10,073 nucleotides of DNA from Planctomycetia bacterium. GTDB taxonomy: Bacteria; Planctomycetota; Phycisphaerae; Phycisphaerales; SM1A02. How positions within the stretch are numbered: position 1 is the first letter of the stretch; each line of letters opens with the position of its first letter. The position numbers were made by a program, and so were the translations under genes. The notes beneath the pieces were generated by a model that saw nothing but the letters and a program-made list of their open reading frames with translations, searched no databases and had not been told where the DNA came from. The stretch lies in NCBI GenBank assembly GCA_005799475.1, contig SYGQ01000122.1, positions 1 through 10,073 of the forward strand, read 5' to 3'. Shown here one piece after another: positions 1 through 6,043 of the stretch.

Positions 1-4
1 CCAA

Positions 5-73
5 ATAGGCAATTGGACGCTGGCGTAATAGGCAATTGGACGCTACAGTCATAGTCAGATGGACGGCTTCGCA
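5..73. repeat. Three 23-bp tandem direct repeat units upstream of the ATPase gene
   Basis: Units begin at 5, 28 and 51 with an exact 23-bp period. The first two share an identical 18-bp core, AATAGGCAATTGGACGCT, at 4-21 and 27-44. The third (51-65) matches the first 15 bases of the unit at 12 of 15 positions and ends where the ATPase start codon begins. The core contains the small palindrome CAATTG. The spacing of about two helical turns on one DNA face and the position directly before a start codon suggest operator sites. The array may continue beyond the left edge of the window. The function is inferred. Confidence 0.75.
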
Positions 74-1311
74 TGACCACGCCTTTCGCCAGGCCGCTCA
101 CGGCCAGCCTGAAGGCCGCACTGCGCGACACTCCGGTGGTATGCCTTCTCGGGCCGCGGCAGTCCGGCAAGACAACGATGGCGCGCGCGCTCGAACCGCG
201 CCATGCCTATGTCACCTTCGACGATGCGGCGACGCTGGATTTCGCGCGCACGGATCCGACTGGTTTCGTCGCTGCGCTGCCGCCCCGCGTGATCCTCGAT
301 GAGATCCAGCGGGTGCCGGAGTTGTTGCGAACGATCAAGCTCGCGGTGGATCGCGACCGGAGTCCCGGGCGCTTTGTGCTGACCGGTTCTGCCAATCTCC
401 TCCTGCTCCCTCGGCTTGGTGACTCGCTGGCCGGACGAGTGGAAGTCATTCCACTGCAGCCGCTGACGGCGGCGGAGCGCTCACGCGCGCCGGGTCGATT
501 CCTTGCGTCACTCTTGGCCGGACGCCTGAAGCCGTCGATCGTTGCCACGGCACCAAGGGCACCGCTCGCCCTCGCGCAGCAGGTCGTGACTGGTGGTTTC
601 CCAGAGGCCGTCGCGCGCACTCCAACTCGGGCACGCAGTTGGCACCGCGAGTATCTGCGCACGCTGATCGAGCGCGACATCAGGGATGTGGCTCGGGTGC
701 GCGACACGGGCGCCGTGGGCCGTCTCGTCGAGCTGCTCGCCCTGCGCACCGCAGAACTCCTCCGTGTGGCCAGCGTCGGAACCGACCTAGGCCTGCGCCG
801 CGAGACCGTTGAGCATTACATCGAGGTGTGCGAGCGCCTTTACCTCGTGCGCCGGCTGCAGCCGTGGCACCGAAATCACGCCAAGCGCCTGATCAAGGCC
901 CCCAAAGTGCACATCGTGGACAGCGGACTCGCCTCCACTTTGACCGGCATCACGGCCGCAGACTGGAGCACGCAACGAAGCCGATTTGGACACCTTGTCG
1001 AGTCCTTTGTCGTGCAGCAGCTCATCGCGCAGGCCGGCTGGACCGACCCTGATCTGCGCTTCTGGCACTACCGCGACAAGGATCAAGTAGAGGTCGACTT
1101 GGTCATCACTCGCGGGCGACAGACTTGGGCGGTCGAAGTGAAGTCATCGCTGACAGCAACGCCCGTTGACGGGCAGGGGCTGCGCCGCCTTGCCCAGCAG
1201 TGCGGTCCGGACTACCAGGGCGGCGTGCTGCTGTTCGCTGGCGACAGCGCCTTCACTCTCGGCGACAAGAAGAACTTTGCCATGCCGCTGTCACGACTTT
1301 GGGAGATGTAG
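73..1311 (+). CDS. AAA+ ATPase with DUF4143 / PD-(D/E)XK-like C-terminal domain
   Basis: This is a 412-residue protein of the widespread AAA_14/DUF4143 ATP-binding family, whose cellular role is poorly known. Seen in the sequence: Walker A GPRQSGKT (27-34), Walker B VILDE (73-77) and a sensor-like TGSAN (104-108). Family motifs follow: GGFPEA (174-179), YLRTLIERDI (194-203), a probable winged helix at about 215-265, and KVHIVDSGLA (278-287). The C-terminal DUF4143 part has VEVDLVI (339-345) and AVEVKSS (353-359), the D...ExK pattern of the PD-(D/E)XK nuclease fold; whether it cuts DNA is not known. Length and N-terminus fit the family, so the ATG at 73 is accepted, although no good Shine-Dalgarno precedes it. 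It is a stand-alone gene preceded by 23-bp repeats. Such genes are often transferred horizontally and sporadic between strains. Family assignment is secure; function is not. Confidence 0.9.
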   Translation: MTTPFARPLTASLKAALRDTPVVCLLGPRQSGKTTMARALEPRHAYVTFDDAATLDFARTDPTGFVAALPPRVILDEIQRVPELLRTIKLAVDRDRSPGRFVLTGSANLLLLPRLGDSLAGRVEVIPLQPLTAAERSRAPGRFLASLLAGRLKPSIVATAPRAPLALAQQVVTGGFPEAVARTPTRARSWHREYLRTLIERDIRDVARVRDTGAVGRLVELLALRTAELLRVASVGTDLGLRRETVEHYIEVCERLYLVRRLQPWHRNHAKRLIKAPKVHIVDSGLASTLTGITAADWSTQRSRFGHLVESFVVQQLIAQAGWTDPDLRFWHYRDKDQVEVDLVITRGRQTWAVEVKSSLTATPVDGQGLRRLAQQCGPDYQGGVLLFAGDSAFTLGDKKNFAMPLSRLWEM

Positions 1312-1330
1312 GAGACCTGCGCGGCGCGCG

Positions 1331-1399
1331 CTACGCGACGAAGTACTTCGCGATCGATGCCGCGAGGCGCGCGTTCGCGATGAGCAGCGCGAGGTTCGC
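1331..1399 (-). pseudogene. Remnant of a psuG 3' end (last 22 codons plus stop)
   Basis: Read on the minus strand, 1399 to 1349 encodes ANLALLIANARLAASIA, identical over 17 residues to residues 289-305 of the intact PsuG (2433-2483). The two DNA copies match at 47 of 51 positions, and all four differences are third-position synonymous changes. Both copies then continue with five further residues and a stop (KYFVA versus MHLAT), so the stop codons sit at the same offset, 1331 and 2415. Beyond 1399 the similarity ends; the translation there is not PsuG-like. Synonymous-only divergence shows that both copies were once under coding selection. It is a severed 3' end of a psuG allele, not an active gene. 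Confidence 0.8.
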
Positions 1400-1605
1400 T
1401 GCGCTGGTGCGTGCGGCTGCGGTGCGCGGCGGGCGAGGGCATTGGACCAGCGCACGCTTTCGGCTCTTCTGATCCAAGTGGACGCGCATTCAGCGCGCAG
1501 ATTTCGCGTGCGCCGGGCTCACTGCCTAGGGCTCGTGCATCCACGATGCCCGCCGAACGGTGGCGCGGTCGCCGCTCGATCGCTACGCTGCTCCCGGCCG
1601 GTGCC

Positions 1606-1634
1606 AAAAACAAGAAACGCCCGTTGCCGGGCGT
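1606..1634 (-). terminator. Likely intrinsic terminator, minus strand
   Basis: A 7-bp GC-rich stem (1617-1623 with 1628-1634, loop of four bases) is flanked on its left by an A-rich tract at 1606-1617. On the minus strand this gives a hairpin followed by a T-rich tract with 10 T in 12 bases, the layout of a Rho-independent terminator. It would stop leftward transcription, for example read-through from psuG antisense to the NYN gene. No minus-strand gene ends immediately before it, which is unusual. Confidence 0.55.
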
Positions 1635-1637
1635 CGG

Positions 1638-1658
1638 GCCGGAGATGCGATCTCCGGC
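1638..1658. repeat. Perfect 9-bp inverted repeat in the NYN gene leader
   Basis: Arms 1638-1646 (GCCGGAGAT) and 1650-1658 (ATCTCCGGC) are perfectly complementary around a three-base loop. The site lies 3 bp from the preceding hairpin and about 50 bp before the NYN start codon. It could be an operator, an mRNA leader hairpin, or part of a composite terminator. No T-run follows it on the plus strand, so it is unlikely to terminate plus-strand transcription. Confidence 0.5.
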
Positions 1659-1709
1659 GGGGTTGATGCAAGTATGCGCGGGGAACCGGCAGAAGTCAAG
1701 GGAGGGCCG

Positions 1710-2390
1710 ATGAACGATCAGTCCGGCGCAGAGATTTCGCCCAAGAAACGGGTGATTGCGTACATCGACGGATTCAATCTCTACTTTGGGCTTCGCTCTC
1801 GCGGGATGCGTCCCCACTTCTGGCTCAATCCGGTCGCTCTGGTCGGGTCCCTGCTCCGTCCCGAACAGCAACTGGCCGTCGTGAAGTACTTCACGGCGCG
1901 GCTCTCCGGTGGTCATGGCACGATGCCCTTGCCGGAGCGGCAGCGGCGGGAGGCCAAGCGCGCTCGGCAGGCGATGTACCTCGAGGCGCTCGAGACTCTG
2001 GAAGGGCTCGAGATTCACTACGGCCACTTCCTCGAGAAGGCGCAGCGCTGTGGATCGTGCAGCGCGCGCTGGATGCGTCCCGAAGAGAAGAAGACGGATG
2101 TACTCATCGCCTCCCACATGCTCACCGACGCGTTCGAAGGGGCATGCGATCAGTCGCTCCTGATCTCCGGGGACAGTGACCTGGCGCCACCCATCGGGAT
2201 CATCCGCAAGCGGTTCGCCTCGCACCGCGTCGTCGTCGCGTTTCCCCCGGGGCGTTACGCGGCCGAGCTCCAGCGCTGCGCGAATGCGTACTTCGAGATC
2301 GGAGAAGCCAAGGTTCGCAGGGCGCAGTTGCCAGCCATCGTCGTCTCCGCGCGCGGGCACCAGCTCCAGCGGCCGGCCGAGTGGACATGA
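1710..2390 (+). CDS. NYN-domain (PIN-like) putative RNase
   Basis: This 226-residue protein belongs to the NYN/DUF88 group of PIN-like, predicted metal-dependent RNases. Acidic and polar residues typical of the active site are visible: YIDGFN (D20, N23), KKTDV (D130) and SGDSDL (D155, D157). Between them is a CGSC pair (C114, C117) that may belong to a zinc-binding insert, as I recall for related family members. AFPPGR (177-182) and YFEIG near the C-terminus also fit. The start at 1710 is chosen because GGAGGG lies at 1701-1706 and the protein then begins a few residues before the first strand; upstream in-frame starts add non-family sequence. It converges on psuG with a 24-bp gap and lies between two copies of the psuG 3' end, so it looks acquired. 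The substrate is unknown. Confidence 0.88.
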   Translation: MNDQSGAEISPKKRVIAYIDGFNLYFGLRSRGMRPHFWLNPVALVGSLLRPEQQLAVVKYFTARLSGGHGTMPLPERQRREAKRARQAMYLEALETLEGLEIHYGHFLEKAQRCGSCSARWMRPEEKKTDVLIASHMLTDAFEGACDQSLLISGDSDLAPPIGIIRKRFASHRVVVAFPPGRYAAELQRCANAYFEIGEAKVRRAQLPAIVVSARGHQLQRPAEWT

Positions 2391-2414
2391 CGCGTCGCCG
2401 TCCCGCAGTCGGTG

Positions 2415-3347
2415 TCAGGTGGCGAGGTGCATGGCGATCGATGCCGCGAGGCGCGCGTTGGCGATGAGGAGCGCGAGGTTGGCCTCAAGGATCCGTGTGC
2501 CGTCGAAGGCCTGTGCGAGTTGCGCAAGAAGAAACGGCGTCGTCGCAGCGCCGCGGATACCGCGCGAGGCTGCCTCGGCGAGGGCGCGTTCGATGGCGGC
2601 CTCAGCGTCCCCCGAGCCGAGCGCGAATGCCGCTGGGCAGGGCTGGAACACGAGGACACCGCAGTCGGGCCGCAGCGACCAGTGCGCGTTGGCCACGGAC
2701 GCGACTTGCGCGGCCGAGTCGACCGACTCGGAGATCTTCAGTTCCGGCGACGGTTCAACCGTGAAGCGGGGGAGACTTCGTGTGCCCATGCCGATCGTTG
2801 GAATCCCGAGCGTCTCGATGACTTCCATCGTCGCCGAGAGGTCGAGGATCGCCTTGGGCCCGGCACTCACGATCAGCACTGGGTGCGTGGCGATGGCGTT
2901 CAGGTCTGCCGAGATGTCGAGTGTCCGTCCCCACCCGCGGTGCACGCCGCCGATACCGCCGGTCGAGAACACTCTGATTCCATTGGCTTTTGCGATGAGC
3001 GCCGTCGCCGCCACGGTCGTGCCGCCGCTTTGACGATTGGCGCACGCGTAACCCAAGTTCGCGAGTGAGAGTTTCGGCGCGTCCGTTGCGGCGGCGAGTC
3101 GCTCAAGTTCGTCGCGCGAGAGTCCCGCGCGCGGCTCGCCGTCGATCACTGCGACCGTTGCCGGAACAGCGCCCGCGGCGCGGACGGCGTCCTCGCACGC
3201 GAGTGCGAGCGCAAGGTTGACTCCGAGGGATTCGTCCCACTCCGGGTGCGCGGCAAGAAACTTGGCCGAGAGCTTCCGCGGCTCCCGAGGCAATCCATGC
3301 GTGAGGACTGTCGACTCGAGCGCGACAATCGGCTGCGTGCCGCTCAT
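2415..3347 (-). CDS. psuG: Pseudouridine-5'-phosphate glycosidase
   Basis: PsuG reversibly splits pseudouridine 5'-phosphate into uracil and ribose 5-phosphate in the cytoplasm, allowing pseudouridine from RNA turnover to be recycled. The 310 residues match the usual family length. Visible family signatures: ALESTVLTHGLP (9-20), SGGTTVAAT (107-115), FSTGGIGGVHRG (127-138), DISADL (144-149; D144 is a probable metal ligand), SAGPKAILDL (161-170; K165 is the probable Schiff-base lysine) and TPFLL (270-274). The C-terminal ANLALLIANARLAASIA is duplicated at 1349-1399. The ATG start is 6 nt after the stop of the helicase gene, so the two are probably co-transcribed and perhaps translationally coupled; only a weak AGAG precedes the start. 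No psuK kinase or nucleoside transporter is in the window, so the source of its substrate is not explained here. Confidence 0.95.
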   Translation of the reverse strand: MSGTQPIVALESTVLTHGLPREPRKLSAKFLAAHPEWDESLGVNLALALACEDAVRAAGAVPATVAVIDGEPRAGLSRDELERLAAATDAPKLSLANLGYACANRQSGGTTVAATALIAKANGIRVFSTGGIGGVHRGWGRTLDISADLNAIATHPVLIVSAGPKAILDLSATMEVIETLGIPTIGMGTRSLPRFTVEPSPELKISESVDSAAQVASVANAHWSLRPDCGVLVFQPCPAAFALGSGDAEAAIERALAEAASRGIRGAATTPFLLAQLAQAFDGTRILEANLALLIANARLAASIAMHLAT

Positions 3348-3353
3348 CGCACT

Positions 3354-4730
3354 CTAGCGCCGCCGCGTCCCAAGCCTTCCGCCGAGCCTCTTGGGCGGTG
3401 GCTGGGTCGGCACAAGTCCGCCCGGGAACTTGGTGGCATCTGTCGCGTCGGGTTTGGCCGAGAGAAGGTCACGGGACTTCGACTCCATCGATGCCGCCTT
3501 GCGCTGCACCTCGAGTTCCCGCCGTCCGGCGACATCGACGGGCACTGGGCCGGGGACAAAGTCGTCGTAGTGGGCCTGCGGGATCTCGATGTTGGCAAGG
3601 CTCTCAACGGCGGTGAGGAGTTCGCCTTGGTCGGGGCAGACGAAGGTCCATGCGACCCCGTCGCGCCCCGCGCGCGCCGTCCGTCCGATGCGGTGGACAT
3701 ACACCTCAGGGTCTTCAGGCAAGTCGTAGTTCACCACATGCGAGATGTCCTCGACATCGAGGCCACGCGCCGCGAGATCACTGGCCACGAGCACGGAGAG
3801 CCCGCCCTCGCGCAGCTTTCCCATCACTTTGTCGCGCTTGGTCTGATACATGTCGCCGTGCATCGTGTGGGCATCGATGCCGTGCTTGGCGAGGTAACTC
3901 GCCACCTCGTCGACCGTGCGCTTCATGCGGCAGAAGACCAGGGTCAGCGCGGGGTCCTCTCTCTTCAGGAGGTGCAAGAGCAGGGGGCGCTTGTCCCAGT
4001 GCTCGACTCGGAAGTACGACTGACGAACCTGGGACACCGTGAGGCTCTTGGCGGCCGTCACGATCTTCTCCGGATCCTTGAGGTACTGCCGAGCGAGTTT
4101 CTCAATCTCCGGCGAGATCGTCGCTGAGACGAAGACCGTCTGCGGGTGCTGCTTGAGGGAGCCGAGGATGCGGCGGATGTCCTCGCGGAACCCGATATCG
4201 AGCATGCGGTCGACTTCGTCGAGGACCGCGTACTTGATCCGGTCGTAGGGGAGGAGGCGCCGCTCGTGGAGGTCCATCACCCGGCCGGGCGTGCCCACGA
4301 CGATGGCGGGCTTCCGTTCGAGTTTCTGCACTTGTGTCGGAATCGGCTGACCGCCGTAGATCGGCACGACCTGATGTCCCGTGAACTTGGCAAAGTCGTG
4401 CAGTTCCTTCGACACCTGAATGGCCAACTCGCGCGTGGGCACGAGGATCAGGACGCTCAGGTGGTCGTCCTTGGAGATCAGGTGCAGCGCGGGCAGTCCG
4501 AATGCGGCCGTCTTGCCGGTACCCGTCTTCGCCTGACCTAGGCAATCACTGCCCCGGAGCACGATCGGGATGAGCTGCGCCTGAATGTGGGTGGGGTGCT
4601 TGAACCCCTTGGCGTCGAGTGCCTGCTGGATCAGAGGATTGAGGCCGAGGCACTCGAACGACTGGTCTTGGGCGAAGATGTCCTGAGACCGGCGGGGGGC
4701 CTCTCCGTGCGGGATTTCCTGTGTTGTCAC
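3354..4730 (-). CDS. DEAD-box family ATP-dependent RNA helicase (DEVD variant)
   Basis: This is a 458-residue cytoplasmic RNA helicase with all core motifs in order: Q motif (F25, PTHIQ 46-50), motif I AKTGTGKT (67-74), Ia PTREL (98-102), GG (126-127), Ib TPGR (147-150), II DEVD (171-174), III SAT (202-204), IV LVFC (264-267), V ARGLD (321-325) and VI HRIGRTARAG (346-355). Motif II is DEVD instead of DEAD; the acidic residues are kept. About 80 residues follow the core, ending in a proline- and then arginine-rich basic tail (PPPKRLGGRLGTRRR), plausible for RNA binding. The start is GTG at 4730, preceded by GAGGG about five bases upstream; an ATG at 4740 is out of frame. Likely roles are ribosome assembly or mRNA decay; the exact subfamily (RhlE-like or other) cannot be fixed by eye. 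psuG follows after 6 nt, and alr diverges from it. Confidence 0.96.
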   Translation of the reverse strand: MTTQEIPHGEAPRRSQDIFAQDQSFECLGLNPLIQQALDAKGFKHPTHIQAQLIPIVLRGSDCLGQAKTGTGKTAAFGLPALHLISKDDHLSVLILVPTRELAIQVSKELHDFAKFTGHQVVPIYGGQPIPTQVQKLERKPAIVVGTPGRVMDLHERRLLPYDRIKYAVLDEVDRMLDIGFREDIRRILGSLKQHPQTVFVSATISPEIEKLARQYLKDPEKIVTAAKSLTVSQVRQSYFRVEHWDKRPLLLHLLKREDPALTLVFCRMKRTVDEVASYLAKHGIDAHTMHGDMYQTKRDKVMGKLREGGLSVLVASDLAARGLDVEDISHVVNYDLPEDPEVYVHRIGRTARAGRDGVAWTFVCPDQGELLTAVESLANIEIPQAHYDDFVPGPVPVDVAGRRELEVQRKAASMESKSRDLLSAKPDATDATKFPGGLVPTQPPPKRLGGRLGTRRR

Positions 4731-4792
4731 GAACCCTCATGGTAGCGGCGACCCGAAGCCGATACAACCGAGGCCCTTCGGAGCTCGCACGG
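4731..4792. promoter_or_regulatory. Divergent spacer between helicase and alr
   Basis: This 62-bp spacer must hold the signals for two divergent genes if alr starts at 4793. I see a GAGGG Shine-Dalgarno for the helicase directly next to its GTG start and a weak GGAG (4780-4783) before the alr ATG. No convincing -35/-10 pair stands out on either strand, so promoters may overlap the neighbouring coding regions. Confidence 0.4.
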
Positions 4793-5998
4793 ATGCGCAG
4801 CACCAGTACGGTCACGATCCATCTTCCTTCCATCGACCGCAATGTTGCGGCGATTCGCGATCTTGTGGGTCCGTCCTGTGGCGTCTGCGCAGTGGTGAAG
4901 GCCGACGGATACGGACTCGGCGCGGGTCGGGTCGCGCAGCAACTGGCCGCCAGCGGCGTCTCGATGCTCGCGGTCTACTCGTTGGCGCAGGCGGAGTCGA
5001 TCGCCGATGCCGGCGTCACGCTCCCGATGCTCGTCTTGATGCCCGTGCGCGAAGTCGAACTCGGTGGAGCGGCGCACCGGCTGCTCATTACAGGGCGACT
5101 GCACTTGACGGTCCACTCTCTCTCACATGCGCAAGGGTTGGCGGCGATGGCCGAACGCCTTGGCGGCGGACCGGTCCCGGTTCACCTTGAGGTCGACACA
5201 GGAATGTCGCGCGGCGGTTCACTGCCAGAAGACGCGGCGCGAGCCCTGGCGTTCATTGCGGGCGAGGGTCGACTCCGACTCACTGGGCTCTTCACGCACT
5301 TTTCCGACAGCCGTCTTGATCCCGAGCTGACCGCGGCCCAGTTGAACGGGCTCGATGCGCTCCTTTCGCGGTGCGCCGAGTCGATCCCCAGTGATGTCGT
5401 GATCCACGCCGCGAACTCGCACGCGCTCGCGCGCGGAGCGCGGTTCCACCGGACGATGGTGCGGGTCGGCCTCGCGTGGACCGGTCTGGCGGACCCTGGC
5501 GTTGAGGGCGTCGTGAGCTGGACCTCGTCGATCGTCCATGTGAAGGAGATCCCGACTGGAACTCCGGTCGGGTACGGGTCGAAGTGGCGCGCCGCGAGGC
5601 CAACGAGAGTCGCGGTGATTCCCGTCGGGTACTTCGACGGCTATCCACTCGGGGGCGCCGACAGCGAGAGCCGTTTCGTGTCCATCGGATCGCGCGACGC
5701 AATGGTGATCGGTGCCGTCAACATGGATCAGATCGTGGTGGACATCACTGGCATCGAGCCGTCGCGCTCCTCCGACGATGGATTCATCGGCAGGACCGTC
5801 GAGCTGTACGGTGGTGACCGAGCGAAGGGAAACTTCATCCCTCGGCTCGCGGAGGCCGTCGGCGCGCACGCCTACGAACTTCTTTGCCGCATCCACCCGA
5901 GGATTCCGAGGCAGTTCGTCGCCGCACCAACGGTGGCGCCGCGCATCGAAGCTATCCCTCCGGTGGCGGGATCCCTCCAGGGTGCGATCGCGTCGTAG
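4793..5998 (+). CDS. alr: Alanine racemase (PLP-dependent)
   Basis: Alr interconverts L- and D-alanine in the cytoplasm and supplies D-Ala for peptidoglycan. From the ATG at 4793 it has 401 residues. The PLP-lysine motif VVKADGYGLG gives K36; HLEVDTGMSRGG (131-142) is the conserved barrel motif with R140; the second catalytic base is probably Y261 in VGYGSKW; VAVIPVGYFDGYP (273-285) and the C-terminal YELLCRIHPRIPR (361-373) are typical. The usual GRVxMD is GAVNMD (307-312), so the arginine is replaced by alanine. The frame stays open to a GTG at 4721 and ATG at 4739, but family members begin close to the strand before IDRN, which favours 4793; GGAG lies about nine bases upstream. The last 25 or so residues are a non-conserved tail. 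The sigma-like gene follows within 12-45 nt on the same strand. Confidence 0.93.
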   Translation: MRSTSTVTIHLPSIDRNVAAIRDLVGPSCGVCAVVKADGYGLGAGRVAQQLAASGVSMLAVYSLAQAESIADAGVTLPMLVLMPVREVELGGAAHRLLITGRLHLTVHSLSHAQGLAAMAERLGGGPVPVHLEVDTGMSRGGSLPEDAARALAFIAGEGRLRLTGLFTHFSDSRLDPELTAAQLNGLDALLSRCAESIPSDVVIHAANSHALARGARFHRTMVRVGLAWTGLADPGVEGVVSWTSSIVHVKEIPTGTPVGYGSKWRAARPTRVAVIPVGYFDGYPLGGADSESRFVSIGSRDAMVIGAVNMDQIVVDITGIEPSRSSDDGFIGRTVELYGGDRAKGNFIPRLAEAVGAHAYELLCRIHPRIPRQFVAAPTVAPRIEAIPPVAGSLQGAIAS

Positions 5999-6043
5999 CC
6001 TCCTGCGCGGATGCCGCGGCCCGGTCCATTTCGATGCGGCCCC

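Larger units (their letters stand above)
1312..1709. other. Gene-poor gap between ATPase and NYN gene
   Basis: About 400 bp carry no convincing intact gene. The gap contains the psuG 3' remnant (1331-1399), then about 200 bp in which I recognise nothing (1400-1600), then an A-rich tract with two adjacent hairpins (1606-1658), and finally the Shine-Dalgarno of the NYN gene. The reading frame of the NYN gene stays open back to 1560, but that extension looks like low-complexity GC-rich translation without family similarity. Confidence 0.6.

Noticed and set aside
1..73. CRISPR array at the left edge
   Set aside because: The 23-bp period with an 18-bp core leaves only 5-bp spacers, so this is a tandem repeat and not a CRISPR array.
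1560..1709. Upstream extension of the NYN gene to an ATG at 1560
   Set aside because: The 50 extra residues are not family-like and cross both hairpins; the ATG at 1710 has a strong Shine-Dalgarno.
1212..2360. Long minus-strand open frame (382 codons) opposite the NYN gene
   Set aside because: It runs antisense to a clear NYN-domain protein, crosses the hairpins and the psuG remnant in another frame, and its translation shows no family motif. High GC content creates such open frames.
73..2390. Toxin-antitoxin pair formed by the ATPase and NYN genes
   Set aside because: The genes are 400 bp apart, both are larger than usual for such a pair, and no small partner gene is visible beside the NYN gene.
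3246..4127. Plus-strand open frame of 293 codons opposite the helicase
   Set aside because: It is a shadow of the helicase gene; no motif is seen.
4721..4792. Longer alr starting at GTG 4721 or ATG 4739
   Set aside because: The extra residues precede the normal Alr N-terminus, and the 4721 start would overlap the divergent helicase start codon.
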